Positions 33,518-44,517 of a DNA stretch of 64,000 nt are shown here, piece by piece. Source of the stretch: Sporisorium sorghi. Its lineage: Eukaryota; Basidiomycota; Ustilaginomycetes; Ustilaginales; Ustilaginaceae. The stretch is taken from the NCBI GenBank assembly GCA_023212695.1, contig JALCCG010000046.1, positions 9,496 to 73,495 on the forward strand, read 5' to 3'. The notes beneath the pieces were generated by a model. It was not told where the DNA came from, searched no databases, and saw nothing but the letters and a program-made list of their open reading frames with translations. A program made the translations under genes and the position numbers. Each line of letters starts with the position of its first letter. Position 1 is the first letter of the stretch.

Positions 33518-35093
33518 GATGGTGACGAAGGGGGGGGAAGTTGGATAGGGTGAGGGTGAAGTGGAAAGGAAAGGAAAGTCGAGAACGAGAGAGCGAAGAA
33601 AGAGGCAGAAACGGGGCAGTGAGCCAGTCACAGCACACACAACACACGGACGCAGACACGAAGAAATTCCAAGCTTGCGATCGCACTCTCTCTGTCTCTG
33701 AGAGGGCCACAGCCGACCTGTTTGCGCCATGTCCAAGCCAACGAGAAGAAAGAGAGTCAGAGCAAGGCCAAGCCGAGCCAGAGCCAATTTCCCATTCAAA
33801 ATGGCGATTCCGATTGAAAAAGGGCAGAGAGACAGTCCAACTGCCCTCGAGGCTTCAAAAACTGATCGCACCGATCAGTCTCAGCGAATAGGATGCCATT
33901 TCACCCAAAGCAGCGCGCAGAGACTGTGAGAGAGACACGAAAGGGCAAAAGGAAAATCAACGATTACAATTTGTAAACACAGTTGTCTCTCTCTGAAATG
34001 GATCAAGGTGAAAGCTGAATAGAATTCCGGCCTTGACTTTGAAATGAGACACAATTTTGTATTCTGACAGCAACGACCAAAAAGAAAAAAGCCCTTCAAC
34101 GCACGTTCCTCTGTGAAGGCGACTGTCTGCCGCGAGTCTATCGAGAAGAAATTCTTCTTGATCTCGTCCACCCTTCTGCTTCCGTGGTTCCCGTCAGTGC
34201 GCGGATCCGGGATCAGAAGAGAGTCTCTCAGTGCCTGGCCTTGAATCTTGCCGTCTTTCTCTCTGAGATTGTGGCTGCTGAGCTTGTGATTTGGCACTTG
34301 TCTACCAACTGATTTCGTGAACCTGACCCTCGGTGCATGGGTACGCTGTGGTATTGGAAAGAGAGAGGAAGGTCAAGCATGTCTCGAGGTTTGAGATTCA
34401 AACAAGCGCTTGCGGACAAGTGCCAAATGATGGCTCGAGATGCTCGCCAGTCCGTTAACTTCCGGCTCACACACGCCGGGCCGCTGACACGTGCGAGAAT
34501 TTCGATCGCCGACTTAACAATACTCCGATAAAAAACGCAGCCTACAGATCGTGTAAAGCCATGTCGTAATCTGGCGCTTGAATTTTTGTAGATCTTCTTT
34601 CTCGTCTGCATCTCACAATCGACTTGACGTCCTCTCGGAACCAACACGGCTCGAATGTCCCTGTACACTGAAAGTCGGAAGCTGCTCAGAGGATACAAGA
34701 ACGCTTCCACAGCAGAACCCGGCAATTGTTCATTGCGAAGCTCCGGAAGCAGGGCTTGCGATCGCTCTACGGGATGAGCCAAGGTGGAGGCTCGCTCCTG
34801 AAAAAATTGAGAAGAACCGGGAGAAAGGGAGAGACAGCGCCCCCATCGAGACTTGCGTGATTTTTTGATCTCGAGACATGCCGTTTTTGGAAACAAAATG
34901 AATGGGAGACGATGAGCCCTGCTGCTGCTGCTGCTGATGGACGGAAATGACGTTTGAGCAACTCATCGGGACACGGTCCAGCCCAGGAATGAGAGGAGCC
35001 TTCTTCTTTCTCCATCCATTCTCAGCATCATTGCACTTCATCTCCATCCACTCGACAATCATCACCACCATCATTGTCAACAACTACAACATC
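33518..35093. other. Divergent spacer atp2 / mitochondrial protein gene
   Basis: 1.58 kb. Near atp2 there is a G-rich run and CT-rich leader; near 34920 a (GCT)n tract. Short frames on both strands resemble nothing. No RNA gene is supported. Confidence 0.55.
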
Positions 35094-35705
35094 ATGATCG
35101 CTAGGTCCATCGCTAGGTCTGCCAGGTCATTGGCTCGCTCTGCAGCTGGCCCTTCGCTTGCTCGTCTTTCGGTTCGAAGATATGCGACCAACCCACCTGG
35201 CCCCGTCACCTCCAAGTCGGATGCACCCTGGGCCATCGCCTCGATTCTCACATTCGGAGGCCTGTTTGTCTACCTCACCGCTCCTGGCGCCAAGAAGGAT
35301 GACCACCACGGCTCGAAACACGACGAGCCCGAGCAAGAGGCGGAAGAGGAGGAACCTGAAGCTCCTAAGGAGCCCGTCGAGTTGCCCGACGGCAGCATCG
35401 AGCACCCTGAAGGCTTCGTAGAGGTCAAGCGCCCCGACGTGCGCCACGACGCCCCCGAAGGCGACAAGCACCTCGACTCGAAGAAGATCCCCGATGACCA
35501 CGCTTTCGAGAAGCAGTCCAAGGTCAAGCGCGAGGCTTCCCTCCCCGCCGATGACACCACCTTCAAGCACGGCGTTGCTGCTGCCAAGGACGGCAACCCC
35601 GTTTCGGATCCCAAGAGTGTCGTCGCCGCCGCACACACCGCCAAGCAGGAGAAGGCCTCGGCCAAGGCTCAGAGCTCCTCCGCCGAGTCTTCTTCGGACG
35701 AGTAA
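35094..35705 (+). CDS. Probable mitochondrial single-pass membrane protein with acidic domain
   Basis: Single exon, 203 residues from the ATG at 35094; an in-frame ATG at 34947 would add 49 leader-like residues. I do not recognise a named family. The start is a typical mitochondrial import peptide, rich in Arg, Ala and Ser (MIARSIARSARSLARSAAG, then RLSVRRYA). One membrane segment follows at about 44-63 (WAIASILTFGGLFVYLTAPG). The remainder is hydrophilic: a Glu-rich block (EQEAEEEEPEAPKEP), a conserved-looking LPDGSIEHPEGFVEVKRPD and a Ser-rich tail. Topology would place the acidic domain in the intermembrane space or matrix. It looks like an inner-membrane protein of unknown role; similar small proteins are found in many fungi by memory of layout only. 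Confidence 0.75.
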   Translation: MIARSIARSARSLARSAAGPSLARLSVRRYATNPPGPVTSKSDAPWAIASILTFGGLFVYLTAPGAKKDDHHGSKHDEPEQEAEEEEPEAPKEPVELPDGSIEHPEGFVEVKRPDVRHDAPEGDKHLDSKKIPDDHAFEKQSKVKREASLPADDTTFKHGVAAAKDGNPVSDPKSVVAAAHTAKQEKASAKAQSSSAESSSDE

Positions 35706-35941
35706 ATTCATCTGCGCGACGGCCCCTTACCGAGCTCATCAGCTACGAGGACGGCAGTGACTGCGCGACACGACACGACAGCGTGGAAGCGTGGATGCCT
35801 GTCCAGGCTCTTGATGCTTACGCCTCGACCAAACGTAACAGAAGCACAACAACAAAACCATCTTTTAACACTTTCAATTGCAGCAGCATTTCAGCCAATG
35901 GCAGCCAGCCTCTAACAAATCCCTTGTTCGGTGCAGCACGA

Positions 35942-36972
35942 CTATCGACTCTTGTGAATCAGTGTATCCTCCGCATCCGACCTGGCAACTGCGGGACGAG
36001 CTGCGATGTACTGTTGAAGCTCATGTCGATCCAGCAGTCTGGCCAAATTCTTGACCGACGACACATGATTATAGCGCCAAAGGAGATGCGCGGCCGCAAT
36101 CTTGATCTCGGGTTCGGATGCGTCAAACAGCAGCCACCACGGTGCAGGGTCCAGAGGCAATTGCACCACCGGCTCGCACATTCCGGTTGCGAGCACGATG
36201 GCTGCGCACGCGACAATGTGAGGGCCGAAAAGGCACAGCACAGGGGTCTGGAGACTATTCGTGGGCCAAAAGCCGAAGACAAAGTGATGTCAGTCCTCGC
36301 TCAACGTCTAGCACACATGGGCGAGTCGAATACTTACGCATCGTTGAGAAACGACCATGCACACTGAGCTACTGATACTCGTTCGGGCGACAGGTTGTCA
36401 ATGGACGGCGGCGCGCGCTGTGAATGGCAGTGCTTGTGTGGCTGCACTGTCACTTTGAGTTCTGGATCGGTGAGACCTAGCACTTGGAGGTAGTTGACCA
36501 GCAGGGCATACGGCAGCGTCACATGCACCTGGAACCCAAGTCGCTTGAGTACCTGCATCTCGGACATCACTATTGCATCACGGATGCTCACCAGTTCCGA
36601 GGCATCGTAAGCAGGCGGTTTATAGGACGAAGACGTAGATGCCTTGTTGAGATGGAAGTCGACATAGTGATAAGCGTTGACCAAGTGGCGCAAGCTGATC
36701 TGGGTCTCTTCAAGCTTAGTGGAAAGCAAGAGCGTGCCCATGGCGATCTCGTCGGCGTCAAAGTCGCACATGGAAGAGCTGTACCAAAATCGCTGGTAGA
36801 AGACTTGCGCGACCGCCATGGTGCGTTGAGGCAGCTGCAGAAGCACGCCAACCTGCTGGATCATCTGGCAGCCGAGCGCGCGCAGTTCCAGTTCGAGGTC
36901 CAACGAGAGGCCGTCAGCCATGCTCGGAGTGGCCGTCAGCTGCTGACGAGTAGCGAGCGGGTTGAGCATCAT
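35942..36972 (-). CDS. Cyclin L-like transcription/splicing cyclin
   Basis: Two minus-strand exons, 36338-36972 and 35942-36254, with an 83-base intron; 315 residues. Cyclins of this type activate CDK partners that phosphorylate RNA polymerase II or splicing factors. Seen: a first cyclin box at about 30-160 (LRALGCQMIQQVGVLLQLPQRT, VAQVFYQRFWYSSSMCDF, MGTLLLSTKLEETQISLRHLVN) and a second at about 160-290 (LPYALLVNYLQVLGL, SFLNDALQTPVLCLF, HIVACAAIVLATGM, WWLLFDASEPEIKIAAAHL). The intron acceptor after GAATAG is the only one restoring frame and the FLNDALQTPV reading; the nearer CCAG would shift it. The family assignment rests on KLEETQ and the WWLLFDA motif, typical of cyclin L. The alternative is a cyclin C/K relative. 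Confidence 0.8.
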
Positions 36973-38151
36973 CGTGACGCGGAAGTGCCGACTCTGGTTG
37001 CTTGCCTGCTTGCTTGGACTGAGCCCACGTAGGATGCGCTGTCGCAGCAGATCCTGGTGAGCGTCAACGAAGAGTTTGATGTGCGGAATGGCCGAGGGCG
37101 AGGGTGTGATGGCGGCAGGTCAAGATCGAAGGAGCTGTGCCACAACGAAAAGGTGGAGGAATTTTGTTCCCGAAAGTCTGCGGATGGCGAGACCAACACC
37201 GTTGTCAGATCCTGCACTTGGCACATGTCTCAAGGGTCGCTTTCTTGCTCGCTTTGCTTTCCGGCAAGAAGGTTTTGTCGTGAGCAAGTCGCCTACTGTG
37301 TGAGCTCCTTCCTCGTGTGAAAAGGGCGAGGGCGGCTGCAGCCACGCCAAACAAGAGGTGCAAGCGAGAAGTTTGTTGTGTGCGAAATTTCAGAATTTTT
37401 GGTGGGAAAATTTGTTCGTGTTGTGCGCAGAGAGCGAGGCGCTGGCTGTCTGTGTTGTTTTTGTGTTGCTTTTGAAGCAGCTCGCCGAGCCACACACCAA
37501 AAGAAGGGTCTCTGGCCCCAGAACCTGCATTCTCGCCTCCTGTCAGAAGGGTTTGGCTGTGAAAGGCGTGTGTGGCTCACACTGCTTGCTTGCTTGCTCG
37601 CTCGCTCTGCGTGATCCTGCAGCTCACTCCCGGTGCACCCGTGGGGCCCGACCACCATCACCATCACCATTCGCATCCAACGATCACCCATCTTCTAGAT
37701 TCCCAAGTCATTCACAGCAAAAAGCTCGTGTCGGTCACGATTGTGACATACGAAATCCTGTTGGTCCACGCCCCGAGGAAATCACATCACGCCAAGCTGC
37801 AACTTGAGGACAACAGCGACGTGACTCGTTTCTCCTCTCAAATCACCTTCGACGCCGCTCTCGACGTTTCGGACATTGCGACGGATAGCTCGAATCGTTA
37901 TTGCTCGATCGATAGCCCCAAGGACAGGAAACCAGAAGAGCATACGCGCCACCTCGGACGGCTGAATCATCGTGCCATTTTGCTGTCATCGATCATGTCG
38001 TTGCTGCAGAGTTGAACGTTTAAGCTGGCTCCACCATCCCACACTCCTGCCAGCTTTTGCTCCGTCCCAGACTTGATCGCAATCGACCCAAGTCGATCTC
38101 GAGCTCGACCAAGCAGTCGGCGTGCCCACGACTCGGCGAGCAACCCACAAA
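36973..38151. other. Divergent spacer cyclin L-like / J-protein
   Basis: 1.18 kb holding two promoters. It has a CTTGCTTGCTTGCTCGCTCGCT run near 37590 and a CACCAT run near 37660. No RNA gene or coding sequence is recognised. Confidence 0.55.
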
Positions 38152-39435
38152 ATGTCGTTCATCTCATCGATATTCTACCGCGCTGCCGTCAGCGAGGAGT
38201 CTAGACGCGCTCCCATTGGCAAAGTCAACCGCGCACGCCGGCCTGGTCCTCCAGGTGATAATTTGGCCCCGGAAGGATCAAGAGACGCCGCCGATGCAGC
38301 ACAAGATGCGGACTTGCCCAACGGCACCGCAAACCCCGCCGACACCGACAGCTTCCACGCCAAGGTCCAAGTGATCGAAGACATCATTGCAGAGGACAAT
38401 CTGTACAAAGTACTAGGCATCAAGAGGAACGCCAAAAATGACGAGATCCGCCGTGCCTTCTTGAATCGAAGCCGATCCTGTCATCCAGACAAGTTCCCGG
38501 ACTATCCCAACTCGACCATTGCCTTTCAAAAGCTCGCCTTTGCCTACGAAACCTTGTCCAAGCCCGCATCTCGCCAAGCATACGATTTCTCGCCTCACAC
38601 GCACTCCATGTTCAACGGCAAATCGCCGCATGACGCCTTCGACGACGAATTTGGCGAAGCTTTTGCCGACGCCACACTTCAGGACGTCCTCTTTACCGTC
38701 TACGTCGAATTCTTCGAAGGCGACTTTACGTCAGTCAAAGCACTGCTCAAGGTCCTTGCTGACAGCGGTCTCGGGACCTACAGCGACGCCAACATCAGCA
38801 GCATCGAGGCCAAGTTCAGAGCTCTTTCGCGGCTCATGCGCGCAACACGCAGATACTCGCGCGTTCTCCTCAACGAGATGTCACGCCTCTACGAGATCCA
38901 ACAGGATCTGCGAGGTCTCTCGTACTTTGACATCCCAGGCCGTCTGCGATTGACGCTGCAGCTCGCTCGAGTCACGCTCAGTATCCCGCTGGCCATCGAT
39001 CAGGCCATGCAGAATCCCGAAGATTACGACCGCAAGGAGTTCGGTCAATGGTTCGAGGATATGCGTGCGCATTCTTCCGACTATAGCTCGAGCAAAGACG
39101 ATGACAACAGTCGAGCAGACCACACTTTCGGTCTGCAGGGCGAGCCCGATGTCAACGCGCCCGGATCCGACGAGCATGCACGTCTGCGCTATGTGCGAGC
39201 CCGCGACGCCCGCATCGCACGCCGAGCTGCCGAACGTCGCGATCCGGGTTCCGATCACGGCCCGGGCGGCGAACACGAGGCGGCTGCGCTGCCCGGAGAA
39301 GAAGAAGAGATCAAAGAGCTGCACGCCGGCTTCCTCGGACCCACCACCACGGCACTCTTCACGGGCATGGTCAATCTGCTTGAAGCGGGCGAAGGCTGGA
39401 TGGGTGGCAAGCCAGCAGAGACGCTCTCGCACTGA
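38152..39435 (+). CDS. DnaJ (J-domain) co-chaperone, mitochondrial or membrane-associated candidate
   Basis: Single exon, 427 residues; the ATG at 38152 (AAAATGTCG context) is the first in-frame ATG. J-domain proteins stimulate Hsp70 ATPase and pass on substrates. The J domain is at about residues 82-146: DNLYKVLGIKRNAKNDEIRR, AFLNRSRSCHPDKFPDYPN with the essential HPD at about 109, and FQKLAFAYETLSKPASRQAYD. After it comes a helical middle part (EAFADATLQDVLFTVYVEFF, VKALLKVLADSGLGTYSD) resembling the long helical region of DnaJ proteins such as Caj1/Djp1. The C-terminus has an acidic region and ends FLGPTTTALFTGMVNLLEAG. There is no zinc-finger or Gly/Phe region, so it is a class C protein. 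The precise partner is unknown. Confidence 0.85.
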   Translation: MSFISSIFYRAAVSEESRRAPIGKVNRARRPGPPGDNLAPEGSRDAADAAQDADLPNGTANPADTDSFHAKVQVIEDIIAEDNLYKVLGIKRNAKNDEIRRAFLNRSRSCHPDKFPDYPNSTIAFQKLAFAYETLSKPASRQAYDFSPHTHSMFNGKSPHDAFDDEFGEAFADATLQDVLFTVYVEFFEGDFTSVKALLKVLADSGLGTYSDANISSIEAKFRALSRLMRATRRYSRVLLNEMSRLYEIQQDLRGLSYFDIPGRLRLTLQLARVTLSIPLAIDQAMQNPEDYDRKEFGQWFEDMRAHSSDYSSSKDDDNSRADHTFGLQGEPDVNAPGSDEHARLRYVRARDARIARRAAERRDPGSDHGPGGEHEAAALPGEEEEIKELHAGFLGPTTTALFTGMVNLLEAGEGWMGGKPAETLSH

Positions 39436-39895
39436 GCATACCTCTTTGCTTACCTTCACGGCCCATCTTCACCATGTCGGTGTGTTTTATCCATTGCTAA
39501 ACGCTCCGGCTCCTGCCTCCGCTCCCTGTAACACCTCTTGCTCGAGCATCGCATTTCCCCTTTTCACGTTTCCGCATTCGCAATCCCCGCATCGCTCTCG
39601 CTAGAGATCTCTCTTGCATTTGTACCAGTATACCCACGCTTCCGCTTTTTAACGTCGTATAACGATCTAGTCACAACCTCGTCTGTGCGCTTGCCTCGTA
39701 CTGCATGTGAGGATGCTCCGATGTTCTCTGAGAGATTTGCCGCCCGTTCATTGCCACGCGGTTTGGCGCCTTGCGCTTGTGGAGCGCGTGAATCCCGAGT
39801 TCCGACTTTTGGGGGATTTGATTCAGAGAACACGAAGCGCATTTCAACTTTGTTCAGCTCGACTTCCAATCCATTTGGCCAAGGATGACAGCAAC
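39436..39895. other. Spacer between J-protein and cyclin K/T-like gene
   Basis: Tandem genes on the plus strand with 460 bases between them. No feature beyond leader and 3' sequence is seen. Confidence 0.55.
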
Positions 39896-40931
39896 ATGAC
39901 GGCGCCTACAGGCATACGCCCATCCACGGGCCAAGCGTCGGACGATCAATGGCTCTTCTCCAAGACGGACCTGGCGCTGACACCGTCGGTGCTGCAGGCA
40001 GGCTTGGATCCGATCGAAGAAAAGCAACGGCGCTTCAAGGGCGTTGCGGCGATCTACAGGATGGGCGAGTACATGCGATTGCCGCAGCATGTGATGAACA
40101 CGGCCGCCATCTATTTGCATCGCTTCTACATGCGCAAGTCGCTCGAGCACGGCGCCCGCGCCAACAAAACTGGCCACCCGCACTACGAAATCGCAGCTAC
40201 GTGCGTCTTCCTGGCGTGCAAAGTGGAAGAGTCGCACAGGAAGCTCCCGAGCGTCATCGATGCAGCCATGGCATCCTTCGACAGGTCGCCAGCCGGCAAT
40301 CAAAGGTGGGCGGAGCGTACGTTCCGAGCGGATCCGTCTGGCAAGGTAAGCATCCGACACTGTGGACACAGAACCGACGGTTCCCCCGTAGCGCGAGATT
40401 GTTGACGCTCTTTCTGATGGCCGGCTTTGAGCAGGAATTTGTTCGATGGAGAGATATCATCCTGGTCAGCGAAGAGACAGTACTCGAGACGCTCTGCTTT
40501 GATCTGATCGTCGAGCACCCGCACGAGATCCTGGTCAAAGCGTGCAGCCGATTGAGCGTGGATGCGCCACTGGTACGCCTCGCATGGACGATTCTCAACG
40601 ACAGGTAAGCAACAGAAGCAGCACAGCTTTGGCAGACTAGACAGGAGCGATCGTAGGCTGACGTCTTTGCTCTCGATTGGATGACAGTTTGAGGGACGCA
40701 ACGTGCGTCATGTTCGAAGCGCCGGTGCTTGCAGCAGGAGCCTTCTACCGAGCGTGTCAAACGTCGCAGGTGGATCCGTCGCAGTTTGCAGGAACATGGG
40801 GCAGCAAAGAAGGAGAGGAGAGCCAATGGCCATGGACGGACATCTTTGACGTGGACGAGGCAGAGGCGGCGGAAGCAGCAGAAGCGATTGAGAAGGACGT
40901 GTACGAGTTTCACGAGCAGCACGCACAATGA
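39896..40931 (+). CDS. Cyclin K/T-like transcriptional cyclin (CTD kinase partner)
   Basis: Three exons, 39896-40345, 40435-40604 and 40688-40931; introns 89 and 83 bases; 287 residues. Cyclins of the K/T/Ctk2 group pair with CDK9/12-type kinases that phosphorylate the RNA polymerase II C-terminal domain. Seen: EEKQRRFKGVAAIYRMGEYM, LPQHVMNTAAIYLHRFYMRKSL, IAATCVFLACKVEESHRKLPSV (cyclin box 1), then VRWRDIILVSEETVLETLCFDL, VEHPHEILVKACSRLSV and LNDSLRDATCVMFEAPVLAAGAFY (box 2). The intron between SGK and EFVRWRDII restores the conserved WRDIILVSEETVLE run. The tail is an acidic Glu/Ala region. The start at 39896 is chosen because the longer frame upstream reads unlike the family. Confidence 0.88.
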
Positions 40932-41520
40932 AGACAGCTGTGCCAAGATGACAACGGCAGCCGAGTCTGGCTCATGGTGGAGAAGCAATCGGGCGGAGAG
41001 GTATCGAGATCCATGGAAAGCGAAACACGCTCGACGGCGACTTGGCCGAAAAGCTGGATTGAGGCGCGTTGCAGCTTTGATTCGAGCGACTGCACGACTC
41101 GGTCTCGACCACCAGCTGCAGAAGCCAGCAGCGATGTCGATCAGCAGCATTGAGCCATTGCAAGAGCGCATCGCCTGGACGCCTGGCTGTTGTACATGCA
41201 GCTTAAAAAGCGGGGGCCGCCAGAAGGCAACACTGTGGAGTACGACGCCATGTACTGGAAGCAGCCAATGCTGATTGAGCTGGCTCGCACTACAATCTGC
41301 AGAAAACAAGGTTGTTTGTGAAACAGCTGCAATCTGAGCTGCAGACGGGGCTACAGTATGGCGTGCCAGAGACAGCGACATTAGAAAGGTGCGCCAGAAC
41401 AACTAGTGTACGGAGTGGTGCGTTAGGATACGACGAGGCATGGATGCCAGCAAGCGCCTGCGTCTCGAACCGTCGGAGCGGCTGCACAGCGCCGATCCTC
41501 TCCGGCAACGTGCCAAAATC

Positions 41521-41524
41521 AAAA

Positions 41525-41553
<29 letters not shown>
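41521..41553. repeat. A24 homopolymer followed by (GA)n
   Basis: 24 consecutive A, then GAGAGAGAGA. It is one of several long homopolymer or dinucleotide tracts in spacers of this window. Confidence 0.85.
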
Positions 41554-41556
<3 letters not shown>

Positions 41557-41897
41557 AGCTAGGCGCGGCTCGTCAGGAGAGAGAACGAGAAAGGCCGAGG
41601 GGGGCGATCTGCCTGGTTTTGCCACGACATCCGAGCTGCATGTTCGTTCTGCTGACCGAGGTGCGTTTCCTGCATGGCTGCAAGAAGCTTCCTCTCCTTC
41701 GTCGGACCATTGGACAATTGATCGACTGCTTGCTTCGCTGAAAGCATTTCAAACCATTCCTGGCCAGCGTAGTCAAGGTATGTTGATTCGATTCGAAATG
41801 CTGGCTTGACTGGTCCAGTGGTGTCTCAAGGGTGGACTCCATCGCCTAGGTCGCCGAGGTTGCTGCGTCGGTTGATGTGTCGGATCTCCACGACTCG

Positions 41898-41900
<3 letters not shown>

Positions 41901-41933
<33 letters not shown>
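41901..41933. repeat. (GCA)11 trinucleotide microsatellite
   Basis: Eleven perfect GCA units in intergenic DNA. Other CAG/CTG tracts occur in coding and spacer DNA nearby (34920, 57984, 61449). Confidence 0.85.
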
Positions 41934-41934
<1 letters not shown>

Positions 41935-42687
41935 CATTAGAAATGACCCCGGACAAGCGGTGCAATGCGAGTCAAAGCTGCGAAATCGGGAAGAGGCAGA
42001 GGCAGTTAAGCTCTCACAGCATCGGCGACAAGGTTTGATTCGAGTCGAGTCGAAACTTTTGGCAAGACAAGCAAGACACAGCCTTCCAAAGGAGTGAAAT
42101 TTCCAAGTCAAGATCGATCTTGTGCACACGCAGCACAGACGCACTCGACGCTCACATGCACACACGCAGGCAGGCAGTCTAGCCAGAATTCACGTCGTTT
42201 TCGCCCTTTGTCGCGCTTCGGTAACGGATGGAGCGTGTGTATTTTTTTTGTTCCTCTTCTCCGAGGCTGTGGCTGTCGAGTTGCGAAAATCTCCTTTCAA
42301 AAAAAGAAAGAAAGAAAAAGAAAAAGAAAAGCGGAAAAATGGGAGGACGCGGGTCACATCAGCAGCAACAGAGAGCGCATTTGTCCAAGGGAGGCAAGGG
42401 AAAAAGTGCCAATTTTTTCTTTCTTTATCGGTCCTTTTTTTGTGATTTTGTCACGTTTTGGAGGCGTGTGTTCGGGCACACACACTCTGCTGTGCAAGTC
42501 ACGCTTGGATACAGAAGGCACACTTCTTGTCAGTCAGCACTCTTTCTCGAGCAATCAATCGTTTCTCGTTGATCGCCATCGTTTCCTTCTACCAACACCA
42601 CCACCACCACCACCACCATCGTCAACATCGTCCGCGCATCAAGCATCCCTCGCACGTCGCTACTTGCAAGGCTACCTCTCCGTCAAA

Positions 42688-43858
42688 ATGTCCAAGGACC
42701 ACACCTCGCTCCCCATGCAGAGCTTCTCGGTCGATGAGAAGGCCGGCCACGACCCCATCACCGGCCACCGCACGCCTTCCGTAGGCACCCCAGGTCACAG
42801 CGGTATGGGCGCTCAGCCCACCAACGGCATCCTCCCGGGCGGTGGCGCCAAGCCCGACAAGAAGAAGATCCACCCTGCCGTCATCATCGTCCTTTGGATC
42901 GCCCTCTCCAGTAGCGTTATCGTCTACAACAAGTAAGTAGCTTACCCGCCACACACCCTGAGGCCGAACGAGATCAACAGCTGACCACGCTTCTTTCCGC
43001 CCTTGCGAACGCTCTTTGATGCTTCCTCACGACAGGTTCGTGCTTGACCCCAATCAGCTCAACTTCCCCTTTCCCGTCTTCCTCACCACCTTCCACATGG
43101 CCTTTGCTACCGTCGGCACCCGTCTCTTGGCGAGGTACACCCACCTCCTTGACGGTCTTGCCAACGTCGAGATGACCAACGAGCGATGGATCAAAAACAT
43201 TCTGCCTATCGGTGCTCTTTTCTCGTGCTCGCTTATCTTCAGCAACATGGCCTATCTCACCCTCGGCGTCAGCTTCATCCAGATGCTCAAGGCCTTCACT
43301 CCCGTCGCCGTTCTGCTCATCTCGTTTGCTTTCGGCCTCAAGCAGCTCTCGGGCACCCTCACTATGATCGTCGTCTGCATCTCGTTCGGTGTCGCCCTCG
43401 CCTCGTACGGACAGGGCGACTTTGCCATGTCCGGTTTCATCTGCCAGGTGCTTGCTATCGCCTTCGAGTCGTCGCGTCTCGTCATGATCCAGGTGCTTCT
43501 GCAGGGCCTCAAGATGGACCCTCTGGTTTCTCTCTACTACTTTGCGCCCGTCTGCGCTGCCATCAACGCTCTGGTGCTCCCCTTCACCGAGGGTCTGGTC
43601 CCCTTCTTCCAGATCTCCAACCTGGGTCCCTTTGTGCTCTTCACCAACGCCGGTGTCGCCTTCGGTCTCAACATTGCTGCCGTCTTCCTCATTGGCGCCG
43701 CTAGCTCCTTGACCTTGACACTCGCCGGTGTCATCAAGGACATCCTGCTCATCCTCGGCTCGATGCTCCTCCTCGGCGACACGGTCACTGGTCTCCAGTT
43801 CTTCGGTTACGGTATCGCTCTTGCCGGTCTCGTTGCCTTCAAGACCCACAAGGGTTGA
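42688..43858 (+). CDS. TPT/NST family membrane transporter (DUF250 type)
   Basis: Two exons, 42688-42932 and 43036-43858, joined over a 103-base intron that restores VYNKFVLDP; 355 residues. The fold is that of triose-phosphate and nucleotide-sugar transporters, with about ten membrane helices. Seen: a hydrophilic Gly/Thr-rich N-terminus (1-65), VIIVLWIALSSSVIVYNKF (helix 1), FPVFLTTFHMAFATVGTRLL (helix 2), YLTLGVSFIQMLKAFTPVAVLL (the family signature with a conserved Lys), further helices and a C-terminal LFFGYGIALAGLVAFKTHKG-like end (here LQFFGYGIALAGLVAF). Substrates in fungi are sugars or phosphates moved across Golgi or ER membranes; the substrate cannot be deduced. Start from AAAATGTCC fits the fungal Kozak consensus. 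Confidence 0.9.
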
Positions 43859-44517
43859 TTGTCTCGACCGTATCATGGCGGCAACGCATCCCTCGAGCTG
43901 CTCTGCAGTTCCCTCCCTTTCTCGATTCACAATGGATGATCCTCATTCCTCCGCCTCACGTCAATCCGCTCGCCACGCCACGCGACGCTCTTTACACTCC
44001 TTCATCACGACCGTCCAATGGCACCGAGGCAATGTTCTCTACTCAAGGCCTGCATTTTCTCACTCATCGCAGCCTCTTATGGCACATGCTTGCTGGTCGC
44101 AACGACTAGCCCGAATTCTGTATTCCCGTTCTGGATAGACTCTTTTCTTGCTCCGCTGTACTTTGTTAAATTCAATGCTTTCATGGTTCCATTCTTGTTA
44201 TGCACTTGGACCCTTACGAGGCAGCTTTCGCTCAAAAGGCTGTGCTGCGATCGTGAGACCGAACGAGCAAAGCCGACCGACGGCGTAGATGCCTCTCTAC
44301 GTCGACTCTTGAGATGAGCAGCCTCTCATTTGCGAATCCACTTTACGCGTCGACGCATCTTGAGGGGGAAAAAAACGCGAAGCTTAAAATTGCGCACGAA
44401 AAAGCAACACCTGAAAAAGGAGAACAACACTTCTTGCTCTTCTGACACTCTTTCGACCATCATCTGCCTCCGAGTCGGTCTCTGTGGCTGTTGTATGGTC
44501 CCGTCGACAATGCCGCC
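43859..44517. other. Spacer between TPT transporter and chl1
   Basis: Holds the transporter 3' region and the chl1 leader, which is A-rich between about 44370 and 44430. Nothing else is recognised. Confidence 0.55.

Larger units (their letters stand above)
40932..42687. other. Long spacer rich in simple repeats
   Basis: 1.75 kb between the cyclin gene and the transporter. It holds A24 plus a GA run (41521-41553), (GCA)11 at 41901-41933, an AAAG-rich part near 42300 and a CACCAC run near 42597. Short frames are low complexity. No gene or RNA is recognised. Confidence 0.6.

Noticed and set aside
34947..35093. Upstream in-frame start of the mitochondrial protein
   Set aside because: The added residues are hydrophobic and leader-like and would hide the Arg-rich import peptide.
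42974..43930. Long minus-strand frame across the TPT transporter
   Set aside because: It is a shadow of the transporter; composition is Glu/Gly/Asp-rich with no domain.
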